Source of the DNA: Endocalyx cinctus
Lineage: Eukaryota; Ascomycota; Sordariomycetes; Amphisphaeriales; Apiosporaceae
Length of the DNA stretch: 64,000 nucleotides
Direction of reading: 5' to 3'
Assembly (NCBI GenBank): GCA_001600455.1
Contig: BCKC01000002.1
Location: 1,054,001 to 1,118,000 of the forward strand
The notes under the pieces were generated by a model. The model was not told the origin of the DNA. It did no database searches and saw only the letters and a program-made list of their open reading frames with translations. The translations under genes and the position numbers were made by a program. Position 1 is the stretch's first letter. The number at the start of each line of letters is the position of its first letter. Below, piece after piece: positions 1-10,806 of this stretch.

Positions 1-834
1 AGAAATTTGCCATTTATTTCTTTAGCATCCTTAGCTATAATGTCCAATGATTTCGTTGCGGAGGTCATGGGGTCAATGTCGGCAATATCGCCTCCCATGT
101 CGGTGCGAACCCACTGTTGCGTCAAGTTAACGAGGAGTTCGAACTAGAATGGGGGCACAGAGAGAGAAGAGTCTCCACGACTTACACCAGGGCATATCAC
201 AACAAACGCGAACCCTTCTTTCTCCAGTTCTAAGGCATATTGTACAGTGAGGCTGTTGAGGGCAACCTTGGAAATTTTGTATGCGGGTTGTGGCGTGATA
301 ACCCATTTGCGAGAATCGGCGATGGCGCACACGCTCGAGCTTCTGTGGATTGGTTCATCAAATTTAGCGTTTTTTTTCTGCCGTTACCTTCTGGAAGGGT
401 GCATCGCGTTACACTTACAGGTTTAAGACCTTCTTCTGGCGACCCTGTCTCATCAGCGGTAGTAAAGCAGAGATGATATTTTGCACAGATTCAACGTTGA
501 GTTCCAAAATTTCTCGCAGGTTATTCATCGCCTCCACGCTCTGCGAAGCATCCATCATACCGGCATTGTTGATGAGCACATCGAGTCCCCTGCCATCCAG
601 TTTCTGCTTCACTTCTTCTACAGCCTTGATAATACTATCTCGGTCGGTAGGAACCAGGTGCACAATAATGACACGACCCTGGGACTCGTCGGCAACATTC
701 TGAAGCTCCTTCGAGGGCGATGCGCGGACAGTTGCAAAAATAGTAGACACTTCGCTTCCGGGCCTCCTGCTGAGCACCTGGACGAATTGGAAGCCGAGGC
801 CCCGGCCAGCTCCTGTTACTAGATAAGTGGACAT
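1..834 (-). CDS. short-chain dehydrogenase/reductase, 3' end beyond window
   Basis: NAD(P)-dependent oxidoreductase of the classical SDR fold, closest in feel to the C-factor/sniffer-like group; the substrate cannot be told. Three exons are visible: 834-419, 342-186 and 113-1, with GTAAGT donors and CAG acceptors. The nucleotide-binding motif TGAGRGLG is at residues 7-14 and NNAG at 89-92. The active-site YKISK (Tyr160, Lys164) follows a serine cluster at 140-142. The third exon restores the family motif PG-WVRTDMGG after the second intron, which supports the splicing. The reading frame is still open at base 1, so the C-terminus is missing. Cytosolic, no signal peptide seen. The start at 834 is the first ATG of the Rossmann strand. 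Product class is certain, function is not. Confidence 0.88.
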
Positions 835-853
835 TTGCCTAGACGTAAGGAGC

Positions 854-881
854 TTTTTTTTTTTAAAAAAAAAAAAAAAAA
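854..881. repeat. T11-A17 homopolymer block
   Basis: Eleven T followed directly by seventeen A, ending 20 bases upstream of the dehydrogenase start codon. A second block of the same design (T12-A22) lies at 3283-3316. Could be a poly(dA:dT) nucleosome-excluding promoter element or simple-sequence noise. Confidence 0.6.
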
Positions 882-3282
882 GAGTCGAATTAGGTGGGTG
901 GAAATTTGTCTAAATTGGAGGAAGTCTTTGAGAGTATGAAATAGACGTTGGTAATCAACCTATAGTAAGTGACTACAAAACTCAGAGCTCGCGGATTGGT
1001 GGTGCATCGTAAAGCATTATATATTGGAATGTGAGTGATTATTAATACTCCTATCATCTTTTGCCTCCGCAACCTCCGGACACCTAGCACAGGCACAAAA
1101 GGTCCCGGTTTACTGTGCGATGTCACTAATCAGCACATTTCTATAACAGCTGTAAAGATGTCCTACTTAATAGGACAATACGAATAGGACAATGTTTACA
1201 AATGTTTAGGCTATAAGACCCTGTTATAGGAAATAATCCAGTTCGGAGAAGGACATATGATATTATTTCTCCCAAACAGGCAGAATTTTGAGAAAGAGGA
1301 CAAAAAAGCACAGACGGTGCGCGCATTTTGTGGTGGTTATTTACTTGTATTATGGATGGGAGTCGATTTTCGAAGTTCTGTAGGAAGCTCGTCAACCACG
1401 TTTTAACGATTCGCCAATGTAGTTCTCCGAAATAAAAAAAAAATCCGGTCCTGCGGTTTTACATCTGTTCCGGGAAACGACCCGGGGTGCGGACCGGAGT
1501 TATCGCGGGAGTAGAGGGCACATGCCTTTTCAGCCATGCCGAACAGATATCTAAACGCATAGGCGCATTTAGACACAGATACAGAGACGCTCGTATGTTG
1601 CATCGGCTTTGTGGCTGTGTCTCTAATTATCTTGAAAAAGATAGACATCACAACCTAACGCAGATGTACGAGTGGAAGTAAGGTTGTCTCACCTCTTCTT
1701 TGGTCACTGTGTACAGAATGCAGCTAATTGTCGCTCATGCTCACCTGCATCCATATATTTGTATCCCCTATGCATATATATAGAGAAGGTGTGGTAGGTG
1801 CAAGCCCAACAACCTCCATCAGATCGAGGAAACAGGTTTAGGAGTAACATGTGAAATCACCCCATAATGTACACCTCTGGCACTATGCGTGCTTACTACT
1901 ACGCTAGATACTTAAATACATACGGCTATATGTCTGACTTAAAGAAGCACCAATGAGCTTATCAACGTGCAGGCAAAATCTGATTCAAATTAGTACCTGC
2001 CAAGTACTAGGAATATCAGCATATGCTACTATGACGTTTTTAGGACAATTCTCTCAGCTTCATGCGCTGAACAAGAGGAAGGGCTTATGGGCCGTTCCGC
2101 TGTCCCCCGCTAGTGTAAGGGCTAGGTTACGTATACGGCATGGCTAAGATGGGGTGGACAGATCGTACCGCGCATATTTTATTATTCTCTTTATCTTGTC
2201 GAATATACCGGTGCTATGTTACATAGTATAATCTCCTTCCAGAGCCGGATATTACCCATAATATCTTTCAATCTTGTTAGCCTAGTGCGGCGCGATTTGC
2301 GTCTTCGAAGACCGAGAAGATAGACCTGGTTGATGTGAAAAGCGGCGACCCTGTTCAGAATCGCCATGTCCACGACGCCCTGGATTCACTGGCGTTGAAG
2401 CTTCAATTTAGTGCTGTTGGACTCTTTAATATGTAACTCTCCAAAATGACCCCTCCCGAGATGGTGCTAAACTGCTCCCACTTATCGAACTCTTTCCTAC
2501 GCCGCGCGGAGGCATACTGAGCTTACTAGTAATTGATTAAGCAGCTGAATTCGTGATTACTACCTACGGCTTTCCGAGCGAACAGACAACCAGGTGCGTA
2601 ATGGGGGACCTCAGCTTCATATTCTACATCATTATCCAATTGTAGAAGTACCCCGGCTGCCCGGCTGCAATCCGATCCTCACCGCCACGGATCGCCATAG
2701 GTATCCCCGGAGCCTAGTATCGCTGCGCCCCTCGCACACATCGTGTTTTTCACTATGGCGTTTCATTTGGTATAGTACGCTACTCCTTAGGTATCTGGCG
2801 TTTTATATGATAGCAGCAGAGCGATAGAGACGAATAATAATAGAGTATGATTACTGTATCAAGTAGGCAAGTATTTACTCGTTGGTATAAAGGGGCAAAG
2901 TTATAGAGGGCTACCATTGGATACTAATATAGCACTATATTATAGCACACCCCCCTGTATTACAGGGCCGCTGCACAGCGTCACAGCGCTGTGTGCTATT
3001 ACTCTTCACCTTTACTAACGTCTTGACTTTTATTAGCACAGTTCCGCAATGATATTCACAATATGTGCGTGAACATCTACTAGAACGCCATTTTCTTTTA
3101 GTTTTTACGTACCATATTTGGAGTAAGAGTAAATAAGGAAAATGAGAGAGAGGAGGGAGAAGAAAGTTAAATAGAAAAAAAAATTATATTGTTCATAATC
3201 TCAAGGCAACAAAATCATCCGACTTCTCGCGCGGTTTTGTTTCATCTCAAAATCAACTACTCGTAAGTGACTCTGTAGCTTA

Positions 3283-3314
<32 letters not shown>

Positions 3315-3316
3315 AA
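3283..3316. repeat. T12-A22 homopolymer block
   Basis: Twelve T followed by twenty-two A, about 18 bases beyond the stop codon of the alpha/beta hydrolase. Same architecture as 854-881. Confidence 0.6.
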
Positions 3317-3333
3317 GGAAAATAGCCTCGAAT

Positions 3334-4305
3334 CTAAATACTTGCGAAAGCCCTGATCCGATTTTCCGTCGCCTTCTTAGATACAGATATTTCCGGTGCG
3401 ATGGCCTGCCACCCATGCGGGACGCCGGGGTACAGGTGACACTCGGTGGTGATGCTAGCCTGGGTAAACCGAAGCGCGTACGCGAGCGACTCGCCTTTAA
3501 AGATGTCCAGATCGCTGACGTCTACGTAGAGCGGCGGCAAGCCGAGGACCGACTCGACCCGGGCCGGCGCCGCGTACGGCGAGACGCCTTCTTCCCTTCC
3601 CGCCGCCTCACCCAGCAACGCCTTCCAGCCCGTGACGTTGTCGGCCGACTTCCAAACCGCCATTTCGTCGAGGCCGTCGACGGCCTCGAGGGTCCGGTCG
3701 TCGAGCATCGGGAAGATCAGGACTTGCTTCGCCAGGGGCGGGCTCAGCCCCCGGTCGCGAGCCATGACGGCCACGCCGGCCGCGATACCGCCCCCGGCTG
3801 ACTCCCCGGTGACGCCGATACGGGCCGGGTCAACGTCGAACCGGGCCGCGTTCGCGCTGAGCCAGCTTAGCGCCGCGTACACGTCTTCCGTCGGCGTCGG
3901 GTGAGGGTGCTCGGGCGGCTTGCGGTACGCCACCGAGAAGAATTGCGCGCCCGTCGCGGCGACGTTGTGGGACAAAGTGGTCACGAACACCTCGGCGCTG
4001 CCGGCTATCATACCGCCGCCGTGCGCGTAGATAAATGCCGCTCCGGTCTTCTTAACTTGACCGTCGCCGTCGTTTGGATAGAGCCGGAACACGGTAATAT
4101 TGGCTCGGTCGTGAGAGACAACCTCCAAGGTTTCAACGGAGACGCCGGGTGCCATTGTATATTTGCTAGTGTAGGCTTTTATAGAGGCGTTCATTCGTTG
4201 GCGTCTACCTTCCACATCGCCGACTTCCAGGGCGGGCAGAGCTGCCAAAACCGGTAGCAGCGGCTCCAGAGCCAGCGCGAATTCAGGATCATAGCTCAGA
4301 GGCAT
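3334..4305 (-). CDS. alpha/beta hydrolase, HSL/arylacetamide deacetylase-like esterase
   Basis: Single-exon, 323-residue carboxylic-ester hydrolase of the hormone-sensitive-lipase family (alpha/beta hydrolase fold 3), probably cytosolic. The oxyanion motif HGGG is at residues 95-98. The nucleophile elbow is GESAG at 167-171 (Ser169). A likely catalytic Asp lies in SDLDIFKGE (about 264-272), and the catalytic His is in PHGW (His297). Length is normal for the family and all triad elements are present, so it should be active. The coding strand is clearly GC-richer than the surrounding AT-rich DNA. The substrate is unknown; such enzymes occur both as housekeeping esterases and in secondary metabolism, and no partner cluster gene lies next to it. 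Confidence 0.9.
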   Translation of the reverse strand: MPLSYDPEFALALEPLLPVLAALPALEVGDVEGRRQRMNASIKAYTSKYTMAPGVSVETLEVVSHDRANITVFRLYPNDGDGQVKKTGAAFIYAHGGGMIAGSAEVFVTTLSHNVAATGAQFFSVAYRKPPEHPHPTPTEDVYAALSWLSANAARFDVDPARIGVTGESAGGGIAAGVAVMARDRGLSPPLAKQVLIFPMLDDRTLEAVDGLDEMAVWKSADNVTGWKALLGEAAGREEGVSPYAAPARVESVLGLPPLYVDVSDLDIFKGESLAYALRFTQASITTECHLYPGVPHGWQAIAPEISVSKKATENRIRAFASI

Positions 4306-6182
4306 AGCTAGATAAGGAGAGCTGAAGGACTAGAAGGAAAGAGATGAGCAGTAAGAGCAGAAAATTCCGGTAGTAGAAAGTGGTGCATTTAATATGTTTA
4401 CAGATATAAATACTCCTCGGGGAGCCAAGCTTAAAAGCGGATCCCCTCTATTCCTTTACCGCTCGCTAAGGGAGCGCGAAAATTATGGCGCCAGCAAAAA
4501 TTGTGTGTTTTTTTTTTTTTTTTTTTGTCATGATAAGCTTTATAGAAAAGATACATCGGATATAGTACCCCTCATATAAAAATAAGCACCTACGCATTGT
4601 GGAGCGGCCAGGGTGGTATCGCTGTTGGTTCGGTGGCCTATACGGGAAAAAAGTGCCAGGGGCTGTCCGGGAAAGTGATTTCTTTATAAAAAGTAGACTA
4701 TTTTCAGCTCTGTTTCTTCAGATCAAGTCATCGACCCATAGTCAAGTCATATACTCGTTGCTTTTTCGACAAGTTTTCAGACAACAGCTCTTGTTCTACT
4801 CTACGGCCGGAAGGCCGGATGTTTCAGGGTATAGTTGACATGGAGGCCTAAAAAGTTTCTGGGGGAGGGGCAGAGTCAACGGCGCAGCGGCGGTTAGCTA
4901 AACGGGTTTAAAAATTCCACCCGGGTTTAGCTAGAACTTGATGCATATTTGACCAAGACCATCAAAAGATCGCCATCACTTGCTTACATAGCTTGATTCA
5001 TTTCCGTTTCTGTCGATCAGGGACTGGCGTCGTCATCATACGATTAGTTGATTGTTGACGATAGGAATACTATGTCACGATTGTGTAACTTTTCATGTAA
5101 GTACTGTACTCTGTAGCGGGAATTTGTTTAGGACCACAAGCGTTGTAGCACCTCGAATATAATTACAAGGGTTGCAAAATCTACAGCGCTTAAAATTGAA
5201 TTAGGAGTTGTTTTTTTAACTATTGAGAAATTTATAGCGCTTGTGAACGCTCTGTAACTCACAGTACAGTACTCAAGTCCGCGGGTATTTATAGGGACTT
5301 TTAGGTATATTTCCGGGGTTCGTTGGGCATATTTACAGGGGCAGTATTTAAGGCAAGTTGGTTTCACTAGCTACCCCACACCCGGCCCCTATTTCCCGAG
5401 ACATATCAAGATACTAACTACGGATAATTATAGGAAAATTGAAAGAACTTTTGCAACTTAATTATTTGCCAAGGAAGTCCTTTTGCTCTATTGCCGTTGA
5501 CCAAGGATTCTTTTTATTGTTACTAATAACTAGCATTTGACGGTATAGACTTAGATAGTAGTATTTGTTATTGATTTTTTCCCTTCTTTTCGTCTTGTCG
5601 GTATGACCATACCGGGATAGGCAGACCGTGGAATATAAACCTTGTAACAGTACCTAGGTCCGCTGACTTAACCGTTGATGTAGACTCAAAAGCATTTTAT
5701 CTATTTCGTATACAGTCTATTACTATAGTACGAGTTTTTCTTGAAATGCAGTCATGATCTCCTCCAGCTCAGTATACTTTTTGCCTTAAGCCGACACTCT
5801 TTTCCCGTTCACTTTGTCTGCTGGCTGCGTAGCCAAAATAGCCACAGCAGAGGCAAAATCTTCTAGAGAGCTAAATGGTACGCTTACTGCGACTAAACTG
5901 GAAACCCCTATTGTCATTCTAGTCCTTGTCTTACAATCGCTCCTAGTTGGAAATCTCCTAACAAACGTTTGCAAGCTTCATGAAAATTATGGAGATTTTC
6001 TCCGTATAGTTCTTAACAAGGGTTCGTTTGCGCGTGAGGAAGCCTGTGTCAATCCTCTCGGCGGTCAGAGGACACTACCCAGAAATGAAACCTTCTTCAA
6101 GATACCCCTGGGAGAACCTAATAATCTTGCCATGACAGCCGAATTAAAAGCGGATGCACGCATGCGCCAATGATACAAGTGC
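4306..6182. other. AT-rich intergenic region
   Basis: Nearly 1.9 kb with no intact gene. A poly-T run lies at about 4509-4526. The only protein-like trace is a short minus-strand frame at 5786-5974, listed separately. Confidence 0.5.
5786..5974 (-). pseudogene. possible C-terminal fragment of a dehydrogenase
   Basis: A 62-residue frame on the minus strand ends in a stretch around FASAVAILATQPADKVNGKR that resembles the C-terminal end of NAD(P)-dependent short-chain dehydrogenases (an ED-A-AV-LA segment, then NG). Immediately upstream the same frame has several stops, and no nucleotide-binding motif or catalytic Tyr-Lys pair is found. It may be a decayed gene end or coincidence; listed only because it neighbours a clear pseudogene. 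Confidence 0.2.
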
Positions 6183-7063
6183 TCAAACTGCCAGGTTTTT
6201 AGCTTGACCATCATGTGCGCAACTGACAAATCGCCACCGTCGCGATTGCCACAGTCGTATAAGCCTTAGCATAACTGTCCTGGCGAAACCCTTGAACGGC
6301 GGGAATACTTCGTGCTACATACCATCCTCAAATGTGGCCGTTTCCATGTTTAAAAAGAAGGCGGGCAAGGTATTGAACATAAAGTTCAGGTTCACTTGCT
6401 TCTTACCTAAAAGAAGAGAGGTAATGTTAAAGCTAGCCCAGATAAAACAAGCGACAAGATCATCAGATCTATCAACTTACCAGCAGCAGTGACAATTCCA
6501 AGTATGTCAATCGGATTTTCTGCTGTGCTGTATTTGGCCAAGGCGACAATGGCAGGAGGCTCCGCTTTGAGGTGACTATGAAGAGGATCCTTAAAGGAAT
6601 CCATAATGTCTAGTAACTCTGTACTAGAAAACCCGGCACCTTTACTTAGTAGATATTTCTTCATGCGGTCCATACCTCCGTAGAACGCTTCATGTTCGTG
6701 GATAGCTGCATCCATTAAACCTTTTTGACCGGCTGCTTTGTCGATATTCGGGAAAAGCTCTGTTTTCTCGTAATAATGGTGGGTCACTACGCAGTCAACC
6801 CACGATAAGCAATATCCGACAAATTCGGATTTATCAACGTCAAGTTCCGGACGAAGAGCTTATTGGTAAATGCTATTAAAACCGCGGATGAAGACGTTGT
6901 GGCTAAGAGCCATATGTGAAGCTTCGATGATGAAAGCGTCATCCTGATGAAAATAGTTACATAGGTGAATGTATTTAAATTTTGAGGTCGGCGATTTAGC
7001 ACTCACCTTGCCGGTTGGGAACTTAGGGGTAGGTATTAATGATAGAGGTTTATCAATGTACAT
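6183..7063 (-). pseudogene. hemerythrin/HHE-domain protein, two in-frame stops
   Basis: Relic of a fungal hemerythrin-like (HHE cation-binding) protein, an all-alpha di-iron fold. It opens MYIDKPLSLIPTPK at 7063, followed by an intron (donor GTGAGT at 7006-7001, acceptor before 6943). The next exon carries SHMALSHNVFIRGFN, then FVGYCLSWVD, HHYYEKTELFP, HEHEAFYGGMDRM and HSHLKAEPP, which supply the metal-ligand His/Glu pattern. A second intron (GTAAGT to CTTTTAG, about 6415) leads to a C-terminal exon with FEDGM-stop-HEVFPPFKG ending at 6183. Two stops interrupt it: TAA at 6862-6860 after SIYQ, and TAG at 6317-6315 where the family, as I recall it, has Trp. The second is TGG to TAG and the first is most simply CAA to TAA; both fit CpA to TpA changes typical of RIP. 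Otherwise the frame is well kept, so inactivation looks recent. Confidence 0.75.
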
Positions 7064-8250
7064 CGGAGTTGGTTTTGCGGCCACGGCTGATTTGCGGTGA
7101 TTAACTAATCGATTAATTATACGTGTAAGTGGATGCAATGTATTAAAATGTACAAGTGTATGGAGAAAGCATCGAGGTTGTTCAGCTACCAAGCAGATGC
7201 GTAGAAAGAGTGATAGAGGTTGTGGATATTCTAGGAGGGTAGATGTGAGACATTAGCATGGAGGCTTAAAGAAAATGTTGGGTTAGAAATGTGTGGTGTC
7301 CCAATCTCTTATTTTGCTGGTCTCATGCTACAGTACCAACAATGAAATATGCATACAATATGCAGGAATCACTAAACAAGACAAATAATGTTGTAGTGGC
7401 ATTACGGTGACCTCACACGATGTCACCATGGTGGCGGTTGGTTCAGCTTGCAGCATACCCTGAAAGTATTTGGTATTTTATAGTAGGGATAAACTGGGGA
7501 AGCTTCACCCATCTTCACCGAAATACTATTCAAATTGCACACATCATTATTACAGGAGGTGAGCGTGCTGGCTTACAGAAAGGCCTGAGTCTCAAGCTTA
7601 TGTCGATGTTTAAAAAAAGTAAATAATAGACCTACCGTATAAAGTACTTACTCAAGTAATAGTTTATAGTATAGTACATTTATGGTCAAAAGTTGGACGC
7701 GGGTTCAACTAATTGCCGTCCCCCACGGGCAATTCTTCACACCCCCTGGTCAACTACCCGCTTCAATATTCCATAAGAGGTTAAATTTTACTCTTTTATA
7801 AATATAACGGAGAAGTGGGACTAAATGGGATCTGGTATCGGAGGCGTAAAATTATGGGGTGGAATCAAGCTTACCAACCCAGTCTGACCCAGTCTGAAAG
7901 ATTGATCAATCCTATAATTACGTATTATTAGCTCTGAACGCATTATAAATAGGGTGCTGGGCCCCCTTTCGATTCATTGAAATAGATAGATCCTTAGGAC
8001 CCTAATTCAATGAAGTAGTTACATATTACACTCTATATAATTGCCAAGCTCCCAATTCACCTCCACAAGTTCTAACGCTTTATAACGACCGTTATTATAT
8101 AAATATATATGTGTGTGTGTATATACAATAATCTATACATGGAAAAAATCCGAACGCCTAGAACAAATAACCAATATAACGCCACATGCAACCCATCTCG
8201 TTTCCCCGTGTGCCCCAAAACATCACTCTGATTTTGCTGATTCACGTTCA
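7064..8250. other. intergenic region, no supported gene
   Basis: About 1.2 kb between the hemerythrin pseudogene and the 3' end of the acetate-transporter-type gene. AT-rich with short dinucleotide runs (about 8096-8128). Nothing coding recognised. Confidence 0.5.
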
Positions 8251-9472
8251 TCATTCGGACTTTACTTCCGCACCGGTTCCGGGCCAGAAGTGGCTGAGAT
8301 CGCCGACTGGTAGATGTATTGGCAGTTGCATCTCGTAGGCCATCATGCTGAAACAAGCGTACCATCCTAAGATCCCATCCACGAATAGGAATGATGCTCC
8401 AGCCTTTGCGACGTTAGTTTGTTTTTATCATATGAGAGATTCGGAGGGACTTACCTTCTGCAACGTCATAGCAGTTGCGTAATCTCCCAAGGAGACCTTG
8501 AAGTATGCGGCACCCAATAGCCAAGCACCGATACTGACGAAGAAGAACAGGATGGCAAATACAGCATTGATCTTTAGTGTGAAGACGAAGAAGGTGAAGA
8601 GAGCGAAGCCCCTGTATACTACGTTAGCTACCTGACCAGAAGGCATGAGACATTGGTTCCTACCAGACGATCAGATACAGCGCAATTGCGGCATTGTATC
8701 CTTGTGAAGAGAGACCCGTCGGATCTGTGTCGAGTCAGATTAGCATATGATTGAAAAAAGGAAGGTCAAAGGTAAGAAGTCCGAGTACGGAACAACACTT
8801 ACCTGCGGTAGATGCGAACGGAGAACCGAGTTCGAGTGTAGGTAAGTTGATCAGACCGAAGGATAGCCAGAAGACCGTGAATAGACCCATAACCATCACT
8901 ATTTGGCAAGTCAGTCTATCTATTTACGGGCAGCGCTTCTTTATCGCGGGTCGGGAAGCTCAACGTACTAGGGAAGAAGTTGCCCATGATCCACTCAAAG
9001 ATCATAGCGACGAATAACAAAACAGGCCCGGTAAAGAGGAAGATACCGACAACAGGCGACAGCCCGCTGGCACCCCCAAAGCCCACTAATATCGCACGTT
9101 TTAAGTTAGCAACTAGTCTGACAGACCTAAAGACTGACGCTGATAGCACATACGCAGGATCGAGGAGAAAGTAAATGTCGATATAACGAAACCGACGAAG
9201 CCGAGAGGCGTGGGGTTGGCAAACTTCCGAATAGTGGGGACAGGTTGAGGGGCCTTGGGTGCTAGACAGAGCTTTTCGAACAGCTCGGGCGGTATCGACA
9301 CATTGTTGTTTTCAGTCCTCGTGCAGCCCTTCTCGAGATCGAGGCGGTGGCCATTTTCGAAAGAGTTCTGCGAGTAAGTCGAAGGGCTGCCCTCGGTCAC
9401 CGAGAATTCGCTCGACTGCCAGATAGGCCCGGAGAACAGGGTGCTTGTGCGGTCCGACATATTAGGTTTCAT
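8251..9472 (-). CDS. GPR1/FUN34/YaaH family membrane protein (acetate/ammonia transporter type)
   Basis: Six-exon gene of 300 residues: 9472-9154, 9085-8969, 8898-8803, 8724-8664, 8611-8455 and 8403-8251. The family hallmark NPTPLGFVGF opens the membrane domain. It is followed by GFGGASGLSPVVGIF, IFEWIMGNFFP, MVMGLFTVFWLSFG, NAAIALYLIVW and GAWLLGAAYFKVSLGDYATA, which makes about six transmembrane helices. The last exon ends PVGDLSHFWPGTG and a TGA at 8253-8251. Family members (yeast Ato1-3, Aspergillus AcpA) import acetate or move ammonium at the plasma membrane. The hydrophilic N-terminal 90 residues are normal for fungi. An alternative start lies at 9460. All exon phases agree and no stop interrupts the frame. 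Confidence 0.9.
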
Positions 9473-10324
9473 TATAGAGCCAGCAAGCAGTTACCAGGGA
9501 AACGGTTTCGGGACAGGCAAAAAGCAGTTGGTAAATTTCAGGGTGTAGTGGAGGAACCCGAGATGATATATATCTGTTTCAGAATAGAATTCCATTTATT
9601 CCCTTGTCCTCTTAAAGATAATAGTGGCGTTCGTTCGATTTCTAAAACGCGATCATATCGTGTGGAAGCTCTAGCGACTCTTACTACTAAGTTGCGCAGT
9701 GCCATGTGGCCAAGAACTATTTTTGTGGGTCAGTCGGGGTACCGAGCCTCCGGTTCGTCAATTGATCCCTACGATAGGTATGCGATTTGGAAGATCTGGA
9801 CATGCGATTTGGAACCTGATCTGGGCATGCGATTTGGAAGATCTCGGGCCGGTAGATCCTTTTGGCGCACTATTTTTGGGATTCGAGTATAGGTCCGTCC
9901 AATTGCGCTTACTATTGCTCTATAATTCTGGCAGTTAAAAAAATATTATGTTTTTATTATGTCGAAGACCAGGAAGACTGTCACGCCTGTCACACTTGGT
10001 ACTAAGAGGTGGAAGACAGCAAATTCCCGACATGTGGGGGCGAGAGGGCAGATCACTTGCAGCAAGTATAGGGTAGCCTATAGTAAGCCGCATGCTGTTA
10101 TAGAAGATAAGAATCCGTGAAATTGAATTCTACGTAGTATCGACAAAAGTAGGCGTTTGGATTCTATCCGATGGCGCTTTTGTAATAAATTTTAGAAAAC
10201 CTAATAGGTTGAGGATATGATTAACCTACTTCAGAATTTAATAATTATTTATTTATTTCCTCTTTATTTGCTTGTGTAATGACCGTGAAGCCACTCTTAA
10301 AGAGTCATATTGAATAAGAAGGAA
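9473..10324. other. AT-rich intergenic region with short repeats
   Basis: No gene recognised. Contains the three-copy ATGCGATTTGGA repeat at 9780-9838 just upstream of the transporter gene. Confidence 0.5.
9780..9838. repeat. three direct copies of ATGCGATTTGGA
   Basis: Exact 12-base copies start at 9780, 9802 and 9827 (spacing 22 and 25). Each is followed within a few bases by a GATCT-containing segment. About 310-370 bases upstream of the GPR1/FUN34/YaaH start codon, so a promoter role is possible. Confidence 0.7.
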
Positions 10325-10806
10325 TAATTGTTGGATGTCCCAGAGTAGGGAATCAAGCGAGATTTCGATTCTCTCGTCGAGATATTTTTCGAGATCAATA
10401 TCGAGGTACCTCTACACTCACTCGATCTTGTAAACATGGTAGGCTTCGGGCGGCGCGTTCTTGGGCTTGACAAACAGCGCATTCGCTTAACCACCGTGCG
10501 CTCTCCAATACACGTATAACATCTCTTGCGCACCTCGCTGAATGTATTCATCAGCTTCCCTATGTCGCATCTTCAGCTTTCGCGCCAACCCAGTGCACTA
10601 ACAATTCCCCGACGACATTCTCGCCTGCTACAATTTGGTGTTTAACCAGGGATTTAATCTCGTGCACTTCACGTTCGCCTTCCTGTTCGTTACTATCCGG
10701 ATTCACTTCTATGGCGAAGTCTTTTCTCTGGCCCTCAGCCTCCAACTTTCTTCTTGTTTTACTCTCGGCTTTTAGTTTGGGCTCGGGTTCAGGTTCAAGT
10801 TTAGGT
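10325..10806 (-). pseudogene. decayed chromodomain-protein gene
   Basis: Minus-strand remnant. The upstream part is a charged Pro/Glu/Lys stretch followed by a chromodomain-like segment: EVHEIKSLVKHQIVAG, then LLVHWVGAKAEDAT, where chromodomains read W.GY..ED.TWEP. The frame stops (TAG, 10562-10560) exactly at the expected Trp. After a frame change the sequence goes on as EYIQRGAQEMLYVYWRAHGG-stop-ANALFVKPKNAPPEAYHVYK and then more stops. This order matches fungal chromodomain proteins in which a linker joins two chromo-like repeats. At least one frameshift and several stops make it non-functional. The stops include TGG to TAG type changes, consistent with RIP. Confidence 0.6.

Larger units (their letters stand above)
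835..3333. other. AT-rich intergenic region, no supported gene
   Basis: About 2.5 kb without a convincing gene on either strand; the short open frames look like chance. It holds two poly-T/poly-A blocks (854-881 and 3283-3316) that are self-complementary over the T and A runs. No RNA gene was recognised. Confidence 0.6.

Noticed and set aside
1403..2373. Several 60-80 codon frames on both strands
   Set aside because: No start context, domain or splice pattern; AT-rich random sequence gives frames of this length.
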